A DNA stretch of 64,000 bases from Minwuia thermotolerans. Lineage in GTDB: Bacteria > Pseudomonadota > Alphaproteobacteria > Minwuiales > Minwuiaceae. The stretch is taken from positions 163,091 through 227,090 of the forward strand of contig NZ_PIGG01000045.1 of assembly GCF_002924445.1 (NCBI RefSeq), in the 5' to 3' direction. The notes beneath the pieces were generated by a model that saw only the letters and a program-made list of their open reading frames with translations, did no database searches and was not told the origin of the DNA. This document shows, in pieces, positions 44,747 to 53,567 of the stretch. Made by a program: the position numbers and the translations under genes. Positions within the stretch are counted from its first letter, which is position 1, and the number at the start of each line of letters is the position of its first letter.

Positions 44747-44809
44747 GGCGGCGACCTCCCCTTTTACCACGGTCGAGCACGGCGCTTGCAGCCGTCTCGG
44801 CCCGCCCCC

Positions 44810-44868
44810 GGACTCGATCCCGGGGTCCAGCCGGCATTGCCGCATTACTGCGTTCCGGGATCAAGTCC
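44810..44868. repeat. Intergenic palindromic repeat element
   Basis: Arms GGACTCGATCCCGG (44810-44823) and CCGGGATCAAGTCC (44855-44868) are inverted copies with one mismatch, separated by 31 bp including gtccagccgg. The form matches short palindromic elements scattered in alphaproteobacterial intergenic regions. It lies in the divergent gap between the aminotransferase and hydantoinase A genes and could fold in RNA or DNA. Confidence 0.6.
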
Positions 44869-44947
44869 CGCAACGACAGAAGGCACTGCATTGAAGTCGG
44901 AACGGCCGCGCGCGACACTGGCGGCCATGCGAGGGGGGAGGACAGGC

Positions 44948-47023
44948 TTGAAGGACAACAGCATTCGACCGCCATGGCGCATCGGCGTCGATGTCGGCGG
45001 CACGTTCACGGACATGGCGCTGGTGGACGCCGCAGGCGCGCTGCGCGTCTTCAAGTCGCCCTCGGTGCCGAGCGACCCGGCCGCCGGGGTCATCGGCGTG
45101 CTGGAACACGCCGCCGGGGAACTTGGCGGGCCGCTGGGAGAGCTGCTCGCCGGCTGCCGGCTGTTCGTCCACGGCTCCACCATCGCCACCAACACGATCC
45201 TGGAAAGGAAGGGCGCCCGGATCGGCATGATCGTCAGCGACGGGCTGCGCGACGCCCTGGAGATCCGCCGCGGCTTCCGCGCCGACCAGTGGGACCACCG
45301 CGCGCCCAACCCGCCGGTGCTGGCGCCGCGTTTTCTCCGGCGCCCGGTCAAGGCGCGGCTCGACAAGGACGGCCGCATCGACACCCCTCTGGACGAGGAC
45401 GATGTCAGGGCCGCGGCCGAGGTCTTCGCGCGCGAAGGCGTCGAGAGCGTCGCCGTCTGCCTGCACAACGCCTATGCCGACGGCGTGCAGGAGCGGCGGG
45501 TCGCGGAACTGCTGGCCGACCGCTGGAGCGGCGAGCGGATGTCGCTGTCCCACGTGGTCAACCCGGTGGTTGGCGAATACGAACGCGGCTCGACGGTCGC
45601 CATGAACGCCTATGTAGCCCCGAAGGTCGTCGGTTACCTGCAGCGCCTCAACGACCGCCTGCTGGATCTCGGGCTGCCAAACCCGATCCTGCTGGTGCAG
45701 TCGAACGGCGGCGTCGTATCCGTGCGGGAGGCGGCGGAGCGTCCCGTCAATCTGACGCTTTCCGGACCCGCTGCCGGCGTCGGCGCGCTGAAACTCTACC
45801 GCCAGCTCACGGGTCTCGATGACCTGGTGGCCATGGAAATCGGCGGCACCAGTTGCGACGTCACCCTGATGGCGGGCGGCGAAGCCCCGGTTTCCGACCA
45901 GCTCGAGATCGACGGCTATCACCTGGCAACGCCCGCGATCGACATTCACACTGTTGGCGCGGGCGGCGGGACGCTGGCCGGCGTCGACAACGGCGGCATG
46001 CTCCGCGTGGGCCCGGAGGGGGCCGGCGCGGACCCGGGGCCCGCGGCCTACGGCAAGGGCAACGACCGCCCGACGGCGACCGATGCGCATCTGGCGCTGG
46101 GCCGGCTGCGTCCCGGGCCGATGGGCGGCGGCGCGGTCTCCCTCGACCCCGACCGCGCCCGGCTGGCCATCGAGACCCATGTCGCGAAGCCGCTCGGCCT
46201 GTCGATCGAGGACGCGGCGATCGGCATCCTGCGCCTGCTGGAGCAGAACCTGCTGCACGCGGTCGAGCGGCTGTCGGTCGAGCGCGGCTACGATCCCAAG
46301 GCGTTCACGCTCGTCGCCGCGGGCGGCGCGGGCCCGATGCACGGCGCGGCCGTGGCCAGGACGCTGGGCTGCCGACGGGTCTTCGCGCCGCAGCAGGCCG
46401 GCGCCTTCTGTGCGCTCGGCATGCTCTGGTCGGACGTTCGTCTCGATTCTCTTCGGGTCATGGACGGCGATCTCGACGCCACGCCGGACGCCGAACTGGA
46501 GGCAGGTTTCGCGCCGCTGCTGGAGGAGGGCCGCGCCGCACTGGCCAGGGAAGGCTTCGAGGGCGCGGCGGCGGATCTGCAGCGCGTGCTCGACCTCCGC
46601 TACAAGGGCCAGCAATGGTCTCTGCGCACCGCCATCGACGGCTTCGACCGTGCAGCGATCCGGCGCGCCTTCGAGGCCGACCACGCCCGCCGCTTCGGCC
46701 ATATCCAGCCCGGCGGCACGATCCTGATCACGGCGCTGCGGCTGGTCGCGACGGGCCGCATCGACCGTCAGCCCCCTGCCCCGGCGAAAGTCGCCTCGGG
46801 CAAGCCCCCCGAGCCGACCGACCGCCGACGGTGTTTTGTCGACGCACGCACAGGATGGCGGGACGTCCCGGTCTACCGCGCCGAAGACATGACACCCGGC
46901 TCGACGATCGAAGGCCCGCTGATCGTCGAAGCGCCGACCACCACCATCCTGGCCGGCGACGGCGACCGCGTCAGCGTCGACGCCCATGGCCACTACATGA
47001 TCGAGATCGGAGAGAACCGATGA
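44948..47023 (+). CDS. hyuA: Hydantoinase/oxoprolinase subunit A (HyuA-like)
   Basis: A 691-residue ATP-dependent amidohydrolase subunit of the N-methylhydantoinase/oxoprolinase/acetone carboxylase family. It has the phosphate motif IGVDVGGTFTDMALVD, then VHGSTIATNTILERKGARIG, LVQSNGGVVS, MEIGGTSCDV and AAGGAGPMHGAAVA, all typical. A TTG at 44948 is taken as the start because a strong ribosome site (gaggggggagga, 44931-44942) fits it; the ATG at 44927 lies before that site. It overlaps hyuB by 4 nt. The substrate is unknown. Confidence 0.87.
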   Translation: MKDNSIRPPWRIGVDVGGTFTDMALVDAAGALRVFKSPSVPSDPAAGVIGVLEHAAGELGGPLGELLAGCRLFVHGSTIATNTILERKGARIGMIVSDGLRDALEIRRGFRADQWDHRAPNPPVLAPRFLRRPVKARLDKDGRIDTPLDEDDVRAAAEVFAREGVESVAVCLHNAYADGVQERRVAELLADRWSGERMSLSHVVNPVVGEYERGSTVAMNAYVAPKVVGYLQRLNDRLLDLGLPNPILLVQSNGGVVSVREAAERPVNLTLSGPAAGVGALKLYRQLTGLDDLVAMEIGGTSCDVTLMAGGEAPVSDQLEIDGYHLATPAIDIHTVGAGGGTLAGVDNGGMLRVGPEGAGADPGPAAYGKGNDRPTATDAHLALGRLRPGPMGGGAVSLDPDRARLAIETHVAKPLGLSIEDAAIGILRLLEQNLLHAVERLSVERGYDPKAFTLVAAGGAGPMHGAAVARTLGCRRVFAPQQAGAFCALGMLWSDVRLDSLRVMDGDLDATPDAELEAGFAPLLEEGRAALAREGFEGAAADLQRVLDLRYKGQQWSLRTAIDGFDRAAIRRAFEADHARRFGHIQPGGTILITALRLVATGRIDRQPPAPAKVASGKPPEPTDRRRCFVDARTGWRDVPVYRAEDMTPGSTIEGPLIVEAPTTTILAGDGDRVSVDAHGHYMIEIGENR

Positions 47024-48747
47024 GCATCGATCCCGTCACGCTCGCGCTGGTGCAGAACCGGCTGGATCACATCTCACGCCAGATGGGCTTCGTCATGACC
47101 CGCACGGCGCGCAGCCCGATCTTCAACCAGAGCCACGACTTCTCCTGCTTCATCGCCGACGCCGCCGGCACGCTGATCAGCCAGGCCGACGGCATCCCGA
47201 TCCACACCGGTGGCGGCGGCTTCACCGTGCGGGCGCTGATCGAGGCGTTCGAGGGGCGCATCCGCCCCGATGATGTCTTTCTCTCCAACGACCCCTATGT
47301 CGCCGGGGGCAATCACCTGCCCGACTGGGTGATCTCCCGGCCGGTCTTCGTCGAGGGCGAACTGGCGGCCTGGGCCTGTAATCGGGCCCACCAGTCGGAC
47401 ATCGGCGGCGGCGCCGCCGGCACCTACAACCCGGAGGCGACGGAGATCTTCCACGAAGGGCTGCGCCTGCCGCCGCTCCGGCTGATCGAGAAGGGCGAGA
47501 CCCGTGACGATCTCTGGGCACTGCTGCTGCTCAACAGCCGCACGCCGGAACTGATGGACGGCGACCTGCGCGCCATGATCGGCTCAACGCGGATCGGCGC
47601 GGAGCGGATCGAGGAGCTGCTGCGCGACCTGGGCCGGGCCGAGGGCGCGGGCTATTTCGATGCGCTGCTGGACTATGCCGACATGCGGTTCCGGGAAGCC
47701 TGCGCGGAGATCCCGCACGGCCGCTACGAGGCCGAGGAGATCACCGACAATGACTGCTTCGAGAAGCGCGATATCCATATCCGGGTCCGCATCGACCGGA
47801 CGGCCGACGGACTGACCGTCGACTTCACCGGCACCGACCCGCAGATGAAGGGGTTCAAGAACTCCTCGATCGCCAACACCTACTCTGCGGTCTACATGGC
47901 GCTTTCGTCCTTTTTCGATCCCGATCTGCCGCGCAACGAAGGCGCCTTTCGCTCGGTGAAGATCGTCGCGCCGCTCGGCACGGTGGTGAACCCGCGCCCG
48001 CCGGCGCCGATGACCATGTGCACGGTCTTCGTCGCCCACGAAATCGTCCACGCCATCTGGAAGGCGCTGGGCGACGCCGTGCCGTCCCGGGCCTGCGCCG
48101 GCTGGGGCAAGACCATCCATAACATCACCTCGGGCCGGGCGCCCGGCAGCACCGAGCCCTTCGTGATGTACAACTGGGCCGCCAACGCCGCCGGCGGCGC
48201 GGTCCGGGGCCGCGACGGCTTCAACCAGATCGGGCTGCTGATCGCGCTGGGCGGGCTGCACCTGCCCAATGCCGAGACCTACGAACGGATCTATCCGGTG
48301 CGCATCCTGCAGCAGGAATTCCGCACCGACGGCGGCGGCGCCGGCGAATTCCGCGGCGGCACCGGCGTGGACTACCGCGTCGAGACCCTGACCGCGGCGA
48401 CCTACTCGTTCCGGGGCGAGGGAATCGGCCAGGTCTCCGGCTTCGGCATCAAGGGCGGCGGCGGCGGACTGACCGGCTCGATGACCCTCCACCCCGCCGG
48501 GGATGAGGATTTCGAGGCGCCGCAATACGGCGTCCGCCACTTCCCGCCGGCCCTGCTGGAAGCCCATTCGCCCGGCGGCGGCGGCTATGGCGATCCGCGG
48601 AAGCGGTCCGTCGAGGCGGTGCTGCGCGACGTGATGGACGGCGTGGTCAGCCCGGAAGCGGCCGAGCGGGCCTACGGCGTCGCCATCGCCCCGGACGGCC
48701 GCTCGGTCGACGTCCGGCGGACCACCGAGTTGCGCGGCGCGGCCTGA
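47020..48747 (+). CDS. hyuB: Hydantoinase/oxoprolinase subunit B (HyuB-like)
   Basis: A 575-residue partner of HyuA. It opens VTLALVQNRLDHISRQMGFV and has family signatures DVFLSNDPYVAGGNHLPDW, VDFTGTDPQMKGFKNSSIA, VNPRPPAPMTMC and the glycine-rich end HSPGGGGYGDPRKR. The ATG at 47020 overlaps the hyuA stop (ATGA), so the subunits are made together. Subunits A and B form the enzyme that opens cyclic amides such as hydantoins or 5-oxoproline, or carboxylates ketones. The neighbouring aminotransferase favours amino-acid-related substrates. Confidence 0.9.
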   Translation: MSIDPVTLALVQNRLDHISRQMGFVMTRTARSPIFNQSHDFSCFIADAAGTLISQADGIPIHTGGGGFTVRALIEAFEGRIRPDDVFLSNDPYVAGGNHLPDWVISRPVFVEGELAAWACNRAHQSDIGGGAAGTYNPEATEIFHEGLRLPPLRLIEKGETRDDLWALLLLNSRTPELMDGDLRAMIGSTRIGAERIEELLRDLGRAEGAGYFDALLDYADMRFREACAEIPHGRYEAEEITDNDCFEKRDIHIRVRIDRTADGLTVDFTGTDPQMKGFKNSSIANTYSAVYMALSSFFDPDLPRNEGAFRSVKIVAPLGTVVNPRPPAPMTMCTVFVAHEIVHAIWKALGDAVPSRACAGWGKTIHNITSGRAPGSTEPFVMYNWAANAAGGAVRGRDGFNQIGLLIALGGLHLPNAETYERIYPVRILQQEFRTDGGGAGEFRGGTGVDYRVETLTAATYSFRGEGIGQVSGFGIKGGGGGLTGSMTLHPAGDEDFEAPQYGVRHFPPALLEAHSPGGGGYGDPRKRSVEAVLRDVMDGVVSPEAAERAYGVAIAPDGRSVDVRRTTELRGAA

Positions 48748-48749
48748 CC

Positions 48750-49220
48750 TCAGTCGTCCTCGAAGATCTGGAACGGCGTGCGCATGCGGACGCCCCAGAA
48801 TTCGTAGATCAGGTAGTAGCGCTGGCCGACCGTCAGATCGTTGGAGCGCAGCATGATCGAGTTGCCGCCCTTCAACGTACCGCCGGCTTCGATCACGGTT
48901 TCCACGGTCTCGCCCTTGCAGTCCGGCTCGACGCCGTAGAGCACCGGGTCGTTGTTCGGCAGGGCGATGATCCAGTTGTGGACGGCGCATTCCGCCGGCG
49001 CGCGCAGGATCAGATCCTCCGCGCCGGTATTGGTGATGGCCAGATCGACGTGCATGCGCGCCGAGGCGCCGCCCTGCGGCAGGCGGATGCGGCGCTCGAC
49101 CGCGATCTCGCCGGTCAGGAATTCGTCGGTTTCGGCGACCCGGGCCGCCCTGGCGTCTGTCATGGCGGCCGTGGCGACGGCGAGACCGAGCAGGCAGGGC
49201 GCAAGAAGGCGACGGATCAT
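48750..49220 (-). CDS. Secreted beta-rich protein (possible BsuPI-like)
   Basis: A 156-residue exported protein with signal peptide MIRRLLAPCLLGLAVATAAM (cleavage near DARA). The mature part is beta-rich: MHVDLAITNTGAEDLILRAP, then CAVHNWIIALPNN, then LTVGQRYYLIYEFWGVRM. This resembles intracellular proteinase inhibitor BsuPI-like Ig folds, but weakly. The ATG at 49220 with GGAG six bases upstream is preferred to the ATG at 49232. It is convergent with hyuB, whose stop lies 2 nt away. Confidence 0.6.
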   Translation of the reverse strand: MIRRLLAPCLLGLAVATAAMTDARAARVAETDEFLTGEIAVERRIRLPQGGASARMHVDLAITNTGAEDLILRAPAECAVHNWIIALPNNDPVLYGVEPDCKGETVETVIEAGGTLKGGNSIMLRSNDLTVGQRYYLIYEFWGVRMRTPFQIFEDD

Positions 49221-49374
49221 GACGTGCTCCATGGGTGTGTCGGTTTCGTCCTGAAGTGTGGGGGGGCGGCGCGTTGCCGGCAAGTGACCGCCGCAACCAT
49301 TGCCGCAGTATTGCGGCCCGAAGCCCCAGGCGGCACTCTCGCCGCGAACCGGTTCCGACATGGAGGGGGAGCGC

Positions 49375-50355
49375 GTGACCCGACTATTGCTGCTCGCGGG
49401 CAAGCAGAGCATGAAGAAGGCTGATTTTCTGGCCGGACGCCTTGAAACCGACTGGCGCATCGAAGCCTGCGATCCGGCCGCGGACCGGGCGGCTTTCGAG
49501 CGGCTGGCGCCGGAGGCGGAGGCCATCGTGGGCGGCTACATCGCCAGGCCGTGGCCGGCGACGCCCAGACTGAAGCTCTACCAGATACCCTTCACCGGCC
49601 ATGACTTCCTGGAACCGGAGGTTCTCCCCGCAGGCTGCCGCGTCTGCAACACCTATGAACACGAAACCTCGATCGCGGAGTACATCCTGCTGGCCATGCT
49701 GGAATGGGAGATCGGCCTGTCGAAGACCGCCGCCCGGTTCCGCGAGAGAAGCTGGGACGGCAAGGGACCGGCCGAGGGGCCGGTGCATGGCGAGGTGCGC
49801 GGCAAGACCGTCGGCATCGTGGGCTACGGCCATATCGGGCGCGAGGTCGCGATCCGCGCCCGCGCTTTCGGCATGAACGTGATCGGCATCGGCCGGCGCG
49901 AGCAGCCGACGCCGGACCTGCTCGACTGGTACGGCACGACCATGGAGATCGACCGGCTGATGGCGGAGGCGGACTACGTGGTCGTCGCCTGCCCGCTGAA
50001 CGAAGCCACGCGGGGCCTGCTCGACGCCGACCGCCTCGGCGCGATGAAGCCGACAGGGGTCGTCATCAATGTCGGACGGGGCGCGATCATCGACGAGGAC
50101 GCAATCTACGACGCCCTGAAGAACGGCCGCATCGGCGGCGCGGTGATCGACGTGTGGTGGCGCTATCCCGGACGGGACGAACCGAATCCCCGGCCCTCGC
50201 GCCATCCGTTGCACGAACTCGACAACGTCATCATGACGCCGCACAACTCCGGCTGGACGCAGGAGCAGATCGACCGGCGCTGGGTCTTCGTCGCCTCGAA
50301 CCTGGACAGGATCGCCCGCGGCGAGCCGCCGGAGAACGTGGTCATGACGATCTGA
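49375..50355 (+). CDS. D-2-hydroxyacid dehydrogenase, NAD-binding
   Basis: A 326-residue oxidoreductase starting at a GTG at 49375 behind ggaggggga. The cofactor domain has VGIVGYGHIGREVAIRARAF (GxGxxG). Catalytic-region motifs include VINVGRGAIIDEDAIYDAL with the Arg, a Glu/Asp in GGAVIDVWWRYPGRDEP, and the His in VIMTPHNSGWT. The family reduces 2-oxoacids to D-2-hydroxyacids or the reverse; the exact substrate is open. The N-terminal part is shorter than in PGDH. It stands alone on its strand. Confidence 0.85.
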   Translation: MTRLLLLAGKQSMKKADFLAGRLETDWRIEACDPAADRAAFERLAPEAEAIVGGYIARPWPATPRLKLYQIPFTGHDFLEPEVLPAGCRVCNTYEHETSIAEYILLAMLEWEIGLSKTAARFRERSWDGKGPAEGPVHGEVRGKTVGIVGYGHIGREVAIRARAFGMNVIGIGRREQPTPDLLDWYGTTMEIDRLMAEADYVVVACPLNEATRGLLDADRLGAMKPTGVVINVGRGAIIDEDAIYDALKNGRIGGAVIDVWWRYPGRDEPNPRPSRHPLHELDNVIMTPHNSGWTQEQIDRRWVFVASNLDRIARGEPPENVVMTI

Positions 50356-50426
50356 AAGGGCGCACGACTCCCGGCCCGGCGCGGTACGGCCACCGCGCCG
50401 GCGCACCCCCGGAGCCGGAATGGCGG

Positions 50427-50446
50427 GGGGCGGCCGAAGCCGCCCC
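50427..50446. terminator. GC hairpin between convergent genes
   Basis: A perfect stem GGGGCGGC / GCCGCCCC with loop CGAA (50427-50434, 50439-50446) sits between the dehydrogenase and the convergent isomerase gene, just after the latter's stop. No T run follows on either strand, so terminator function is plausible but not certain. Confidence 0.45.
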
Positions 50447-50451
50447 GCCCC

Positions 50452-50883
50452 TCACTTGACGATTTCGACGACCTTCACGTCGAAGGTCAGGTCCTGGCCG
50501 GCCAGGGGATGATTGGCGTCCAGGGTGACGGTGCTGTCATCGAAATCGGCGACGGTCAGCGCGATCACCTGCCCCTGACGGTCCGTGGCCTGGAGCTGCG
50601 CGCCGACCTGCAGGTCGATCTCGTCGGGCACCTGTTCCCGGTCCACCTTGTGCAGCAGATTCGGATCGTGCGGGCCATAGCCTTCCTCGGGCGGAACGGT
50701 CACGGTTCTGGAGTCGCCTTCCTCCATGCCCACGACGGCATTCTCGAATCCCGAAATCACCTGGCCGGATCCCACCGTGAGCTCGATCGGCTCGCGGTCC
50801 AGGGAACTGTCGAACTTGCGACCGTCCTCCAGAGATCCTTCATAGTGCACTCGGACGGTATCGCCGGTCTTTACCTCAGCCAT
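50452..50883 (-). CDS. FKBP-type peptidyl-prolyl isomerase (SlyD-like)
   Basis: A 143-residue cytoplasmic foldase. The FKBP core is TGDTVRVHYEGSLEDGRKFDSS and GSGQVISGFENAVVGMEEGD. The inserted IF domain typical of SlyD is present (PEEGYGPHDPNLLHKVDREQ to AQLQATD), ending HPLAGQDLTFDVKVVEI. The His/Cys-rich metal tail of E. coli SlyD is missing. It catalyses proline isomerisation and acts as a chaperone. The ATG at 50883 matches the family start MAEVKTGD. Confidence 0.9.
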   Translation of the reverse strand: MAEVKTGDTVRVHYEGSLEDGRKFDSSLDREPIELTVGSGQVISGFENAVVGMEEGDSRTVTVPPEEGYGPHDPNLLHKVDREQVPDEIDLQVGAQLQATDRQGQVIALTVADFDDSTVTLDANHPLAGQDLTFDVKVVEIVK

Positions 50884-51065
50884 GTGCGATGCCCTTTCCT
50901 TGGTAGTTGCGCCGGCTGGGAAGCCCGGTCCCGGTATCGCCGGAAAAAGCCAACGGCACATCTCGTTCCAGCGGGATTGAGACGTGCCGTTCAGCCAGTT
51001 CAGAGATTTCGCGGGATGGTCGGCGGGGACCGCCGGCATCGTCCCCTGGTCGTGTCAGTCGACGA

Positions 51066-51275
51066 TCAGTCGATCACCTTCAGATCCTGTGCGGACATTC
51101 GGTTGTCACGGCCCTTCGCGAGCTCGTACTCAAGCTTCTGACCGTCACGAAGACCATCGAGGCCCGCGCGCTCGGCGGCGGAGATGTGCACGAACACATC
51201 CTGCGACCCGTCCTCCGGAGCAATGAAGCCATAGCCCTTGACGGTGTTGAACCATTTCACAGTTCCGATCGGCAT
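51066..51275 (-). CDS. Cold-shock protein (CspA family)
   Basis: A 69-residue single cold-shock domain. It opens MPIGTVKWFNTVKGYGFIAP, with RNP1 (KGYGFI) and RNP2 (DVFVHISA) nucleic-acid binding motifs, and ends AQDLKVID. It binds single-stranded RNA/DNA and melts structure at low temperature. The start at 51275 is the family start; a longer frame adds seven atypical residues. As in other csp genes, a long leader is likely, within 51276-51592. Confidence 0.93.
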   Translation of the reverse strand: MPIGTVKWFNTVKGYGFIAPEDGSQDVFVHISAAERAGLDGLRDGQKLEYELAKGRDNRMSAQDLKVID

Positions 51276-51592
51276 AGTCAGTTCACCCAGTCTCATGGAT
51301 CACCGGAAAACAGCTCCGGCGTTTGGTCGGTTATTCCAGGAACGTCACCGAGTAGTCTGGCTCATGCATGTGGCAGGTCCATTACCCGGCGAGAGGTTCG
51401 TGCCAAAACCTTCTAAAACCTAGGCGACGCAAGGCTGTTGTCAATGCCGGACTGCGTCGGACGCATGAATCCGCAGCGTCTGTCACAACCACTTGCAAGC
51501 CGGAAAAATCGGCGTATATGGCGCCGTCAAGCTGCACGGATCCACAGACGCTCACGGCAGCGAAACCGTTTGAGCGCAAGGAGAGACCGTCC
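51276..51592. other. Divergent intergenic region of csp and the ATP-grasp fusion gene
   Basis: About 317 bases. It should contain the leader and promoter of the cold-shock gene (minus) and the promoter of the fusion gene (plus). The plus-strand frame is open through part of it, including an ATG at 51518, but the strong ribosome site aaggag at 51579-51584 fixes the start at 51593. No repeat or RNA gene was recognised. Confidence 0.45.
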
Positions 51593-53560
51593 GTGTCCAG
51601 CTCCCCTACCCGCCGTGGCGTCACGGCGAAATCCCCTTCGCAGCCTCAGGGCCGCGGCGCGCGCGCGCGGACCTTTCTCGGTCCGATCGCGGACCTGGAA
51701 AGCCATCTCCCCGCCGAGTGGTGGCGCGACCTGTTCGACGACATCTACCTGAAGACCGACGGCGACGTGGTGGAGAACGCCGCGGCCACGACCGCCGAGA
51801 TCGACCTGCTGCTCTCGGCCACGGGCGTCGGCGTCTCGGACCGCGTGCTCGATCTGTGCTGCGGCCAGGGCCGCCACGCCATCGAGCTGGCCCGGCGCGG
51901 ATTCCGCCATATCACGGGCGTCGATCGCTCCCATTACCTGATCCGTCTGGCGCGCCAGCGCGCCGAGGCCGCCACGCTGCCGATCCAGTTCCGGGAGGGC
52001 GACGCGCGCCAGCTTCGCGTGGCCGAGATGAGCCAGGACCTGGTGATGCTGATGGGCAATTCCTTCGGCTACTTCGCCAGCGAGGACGACGACCTGAAGG
52101 TGCTGAAGCGCGCGCTGCGCGCCCTGGCGCCCGGCGGGCGCGTCTATCTGGACCTCACGGACGGCGACTGGATTCGGGAGCACTTCGAGAAGCGATCCTG
52201 GGAATGGATCGACCAGAACCATTTCGTCTGCCGCGAGCGCGGCCTCTCCGCCGACGGCAGCCGGCTGATCAGCCGCGAGGTGGTGGTCCACGACGAACGC
52301 GGCGTACTTGCCGACCAGTTCTACGCCGAACGGCTCTACAACCGCGCCGGCATCGCCGCGCTGCTGGAAAGGGCGGGCTTCGGCGACGTCCGCTTCCACG
52401 GCCGCCTGTCGGGCAGTTCGGAGCGCAATCAGGACCTCGGCATGATGGCCCACCGGGAGATCGTCACGGCAATTGCGCCGCGGCGGCAACCGACCCGGCG
52501 CAAGCGCGACCGGGCGCTGGAAGTCGCCGTCCTGCTCGGCGACCCCGCCCTGCCGGATCCGGTGAAGCTGAACGGACGTTTCAATACCGAGGACTTCGCG
52601 ACCGTCGACCGGCTGAAGAATGCGCTGGCGGAGCTGGAGGGCTACCGCTTCAGCTATCTGGACAACCACGCCGCCTTCGACACCGCGCTGGAGGCCGCCC
52701 AGTGCGATCTGGTGCTGAACCTGTGCGACGAGGGCTGGAACAACGACGCCTTCCAGGAGCTGCACGTGCCGGCGCGCCTCGATCTGCTGAAGCTGCCCTA
52801 TACGGGAGCGGGTCCGGCCTGTCTCGCCGCCTGCTACGACAAGGCGCTGGTCCGCGCGGTCGCGGCCTCTCTCGATATCCCGGTGCCGGCAGAGACCTAT
52901 CTCCGGCCCGGCGACCAGGCCGCCAACCTGCCCGGCATCTTCCCGGCGATCCTGAAACCCAATTTCGGCGACAGTTCCATCGGCATCACGAAGGACGCCA
53001 TCGTCCACGATACCACGGGCCTGATCCAGCGCCTCGACACGCTGAAGCGGGAGTTCGGCGAACGCCCCATCCTCATCCAGGAGTTCCTGACCGGAACCGA
53101 GTACACCGTCGGCCTGATCGGCAACCCGGGCGGCGAGTTCCATGTGCTGCCGGTGCTGGAAGTGGACTACGGGCGCCTCGACCAGGGTCTGCCGCGGATT
53201 CTGGGCTATGAGTCGAAGTACGAGCCCGACTCGCCCTACTGGAACGACATCCGCTATGTGGGCGCGCGGCTTTCCGCCGACGACCAGCGCGCGCTGGTGA
53301 GCCATGCCAGCCGGCTGTTCGATCGGCTGGGCTGCCGCGACTACGCCCGCTTCGACTTCCGCGCCGACGCCGCCGGCCAGATCCGGCTGCTGGAGGTCAA
53401 TCCCAATCCGGGCTGGTGCTGGGACGGGAAGATGAACCTCGCTGCGGGCCTGGAGGGACTGCGCTATTCGGAGTTCCTCGCCCGCATCCTCGAGGCGGCC
53501 TGCCAGCGGCTGGGGATCGAAGCCGTCGAACCCCGGCAGACCAGGGCGCGGCGGGCCTGA
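51593..53560 (+). CDS. Methyltransferase / D-Ala-D-Ala ligase-like ATP-grasp fusion
   Basis: A 655-residue fusion. The first half (about 30-290) is a class I SAM methyltransferase with VLDLCCGQGRHAIELARRGF and VMLMGNSFGYFAS. The second half (about 310-640) is an ATP-grasp ligase like Ddl: CDLVLNLCDEG, PYTGAGPACLAACYDKALVR, FPAILKPNFGDSSIGITKD, LIQEFLTGTEYTVGLIG and the metal site LLEVNPNPGW. It would methylate one group and ligate an acid to an amine at the cost of ATP, perhaps in making or altering a small peptide or envelope component. The GTG start follows aaggag. The product is unknown. Confidence 0.82.
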   Translation: MSSSPTRRGVTAKSPSQPQGRGARARTFLGPIADLESHLPAEWWRDLFDDIYLKTDGDVVENAAATTAEIDLLLSATGVGVSDRVLDLCCGQGRHAIELARRGFRHITGVDRSHYLIRLARQRAEAATLPIQFREGDARQLRVAEMSQDLVMLMGNSFGYFASEDDDLKVLKRALRALAPGGRVYLDLTDGDWIREHFEKRSWEWIDQNHFVCRERGLSADGSRLISREVVVHDERGVLADQFYAERLYNRAGIAALLERAGFGDVRFHGRLSGSSERNQDLGMMAHREIVTAIAPRRQPTRRKRDRALEVAVLLGDPALPDPVKLNGRFNTEDFATVDRLKNALAELEGYRFSYLDNHAAFDTALEAAQCDLVLNLCDEGWNNDAFQELHVPARLDLLKLPYTGAGPACLAACYDKALVRAVAASLDIPVPAETYLRPGDQAANLPGIFPAILKPNFGDSSIGITKDAIVHDTTGLIQRLDTLKREFGERPILIQEFLTGTEYTVGLIGNPGGEFHVLPVLEVDYGRLDQGLPRILGYESKYEPDSPYWNDIRYVGARLSADDQRALVSHASRLFDRLGCRDYARFDFRADAAGQIRLLEVNPNPGWCWDGKMNLAAGLEGLRYSEFLARILEAACQRLGIEAVEPRQTRARRA

Positions 53561-53567
53561 AACCGGT

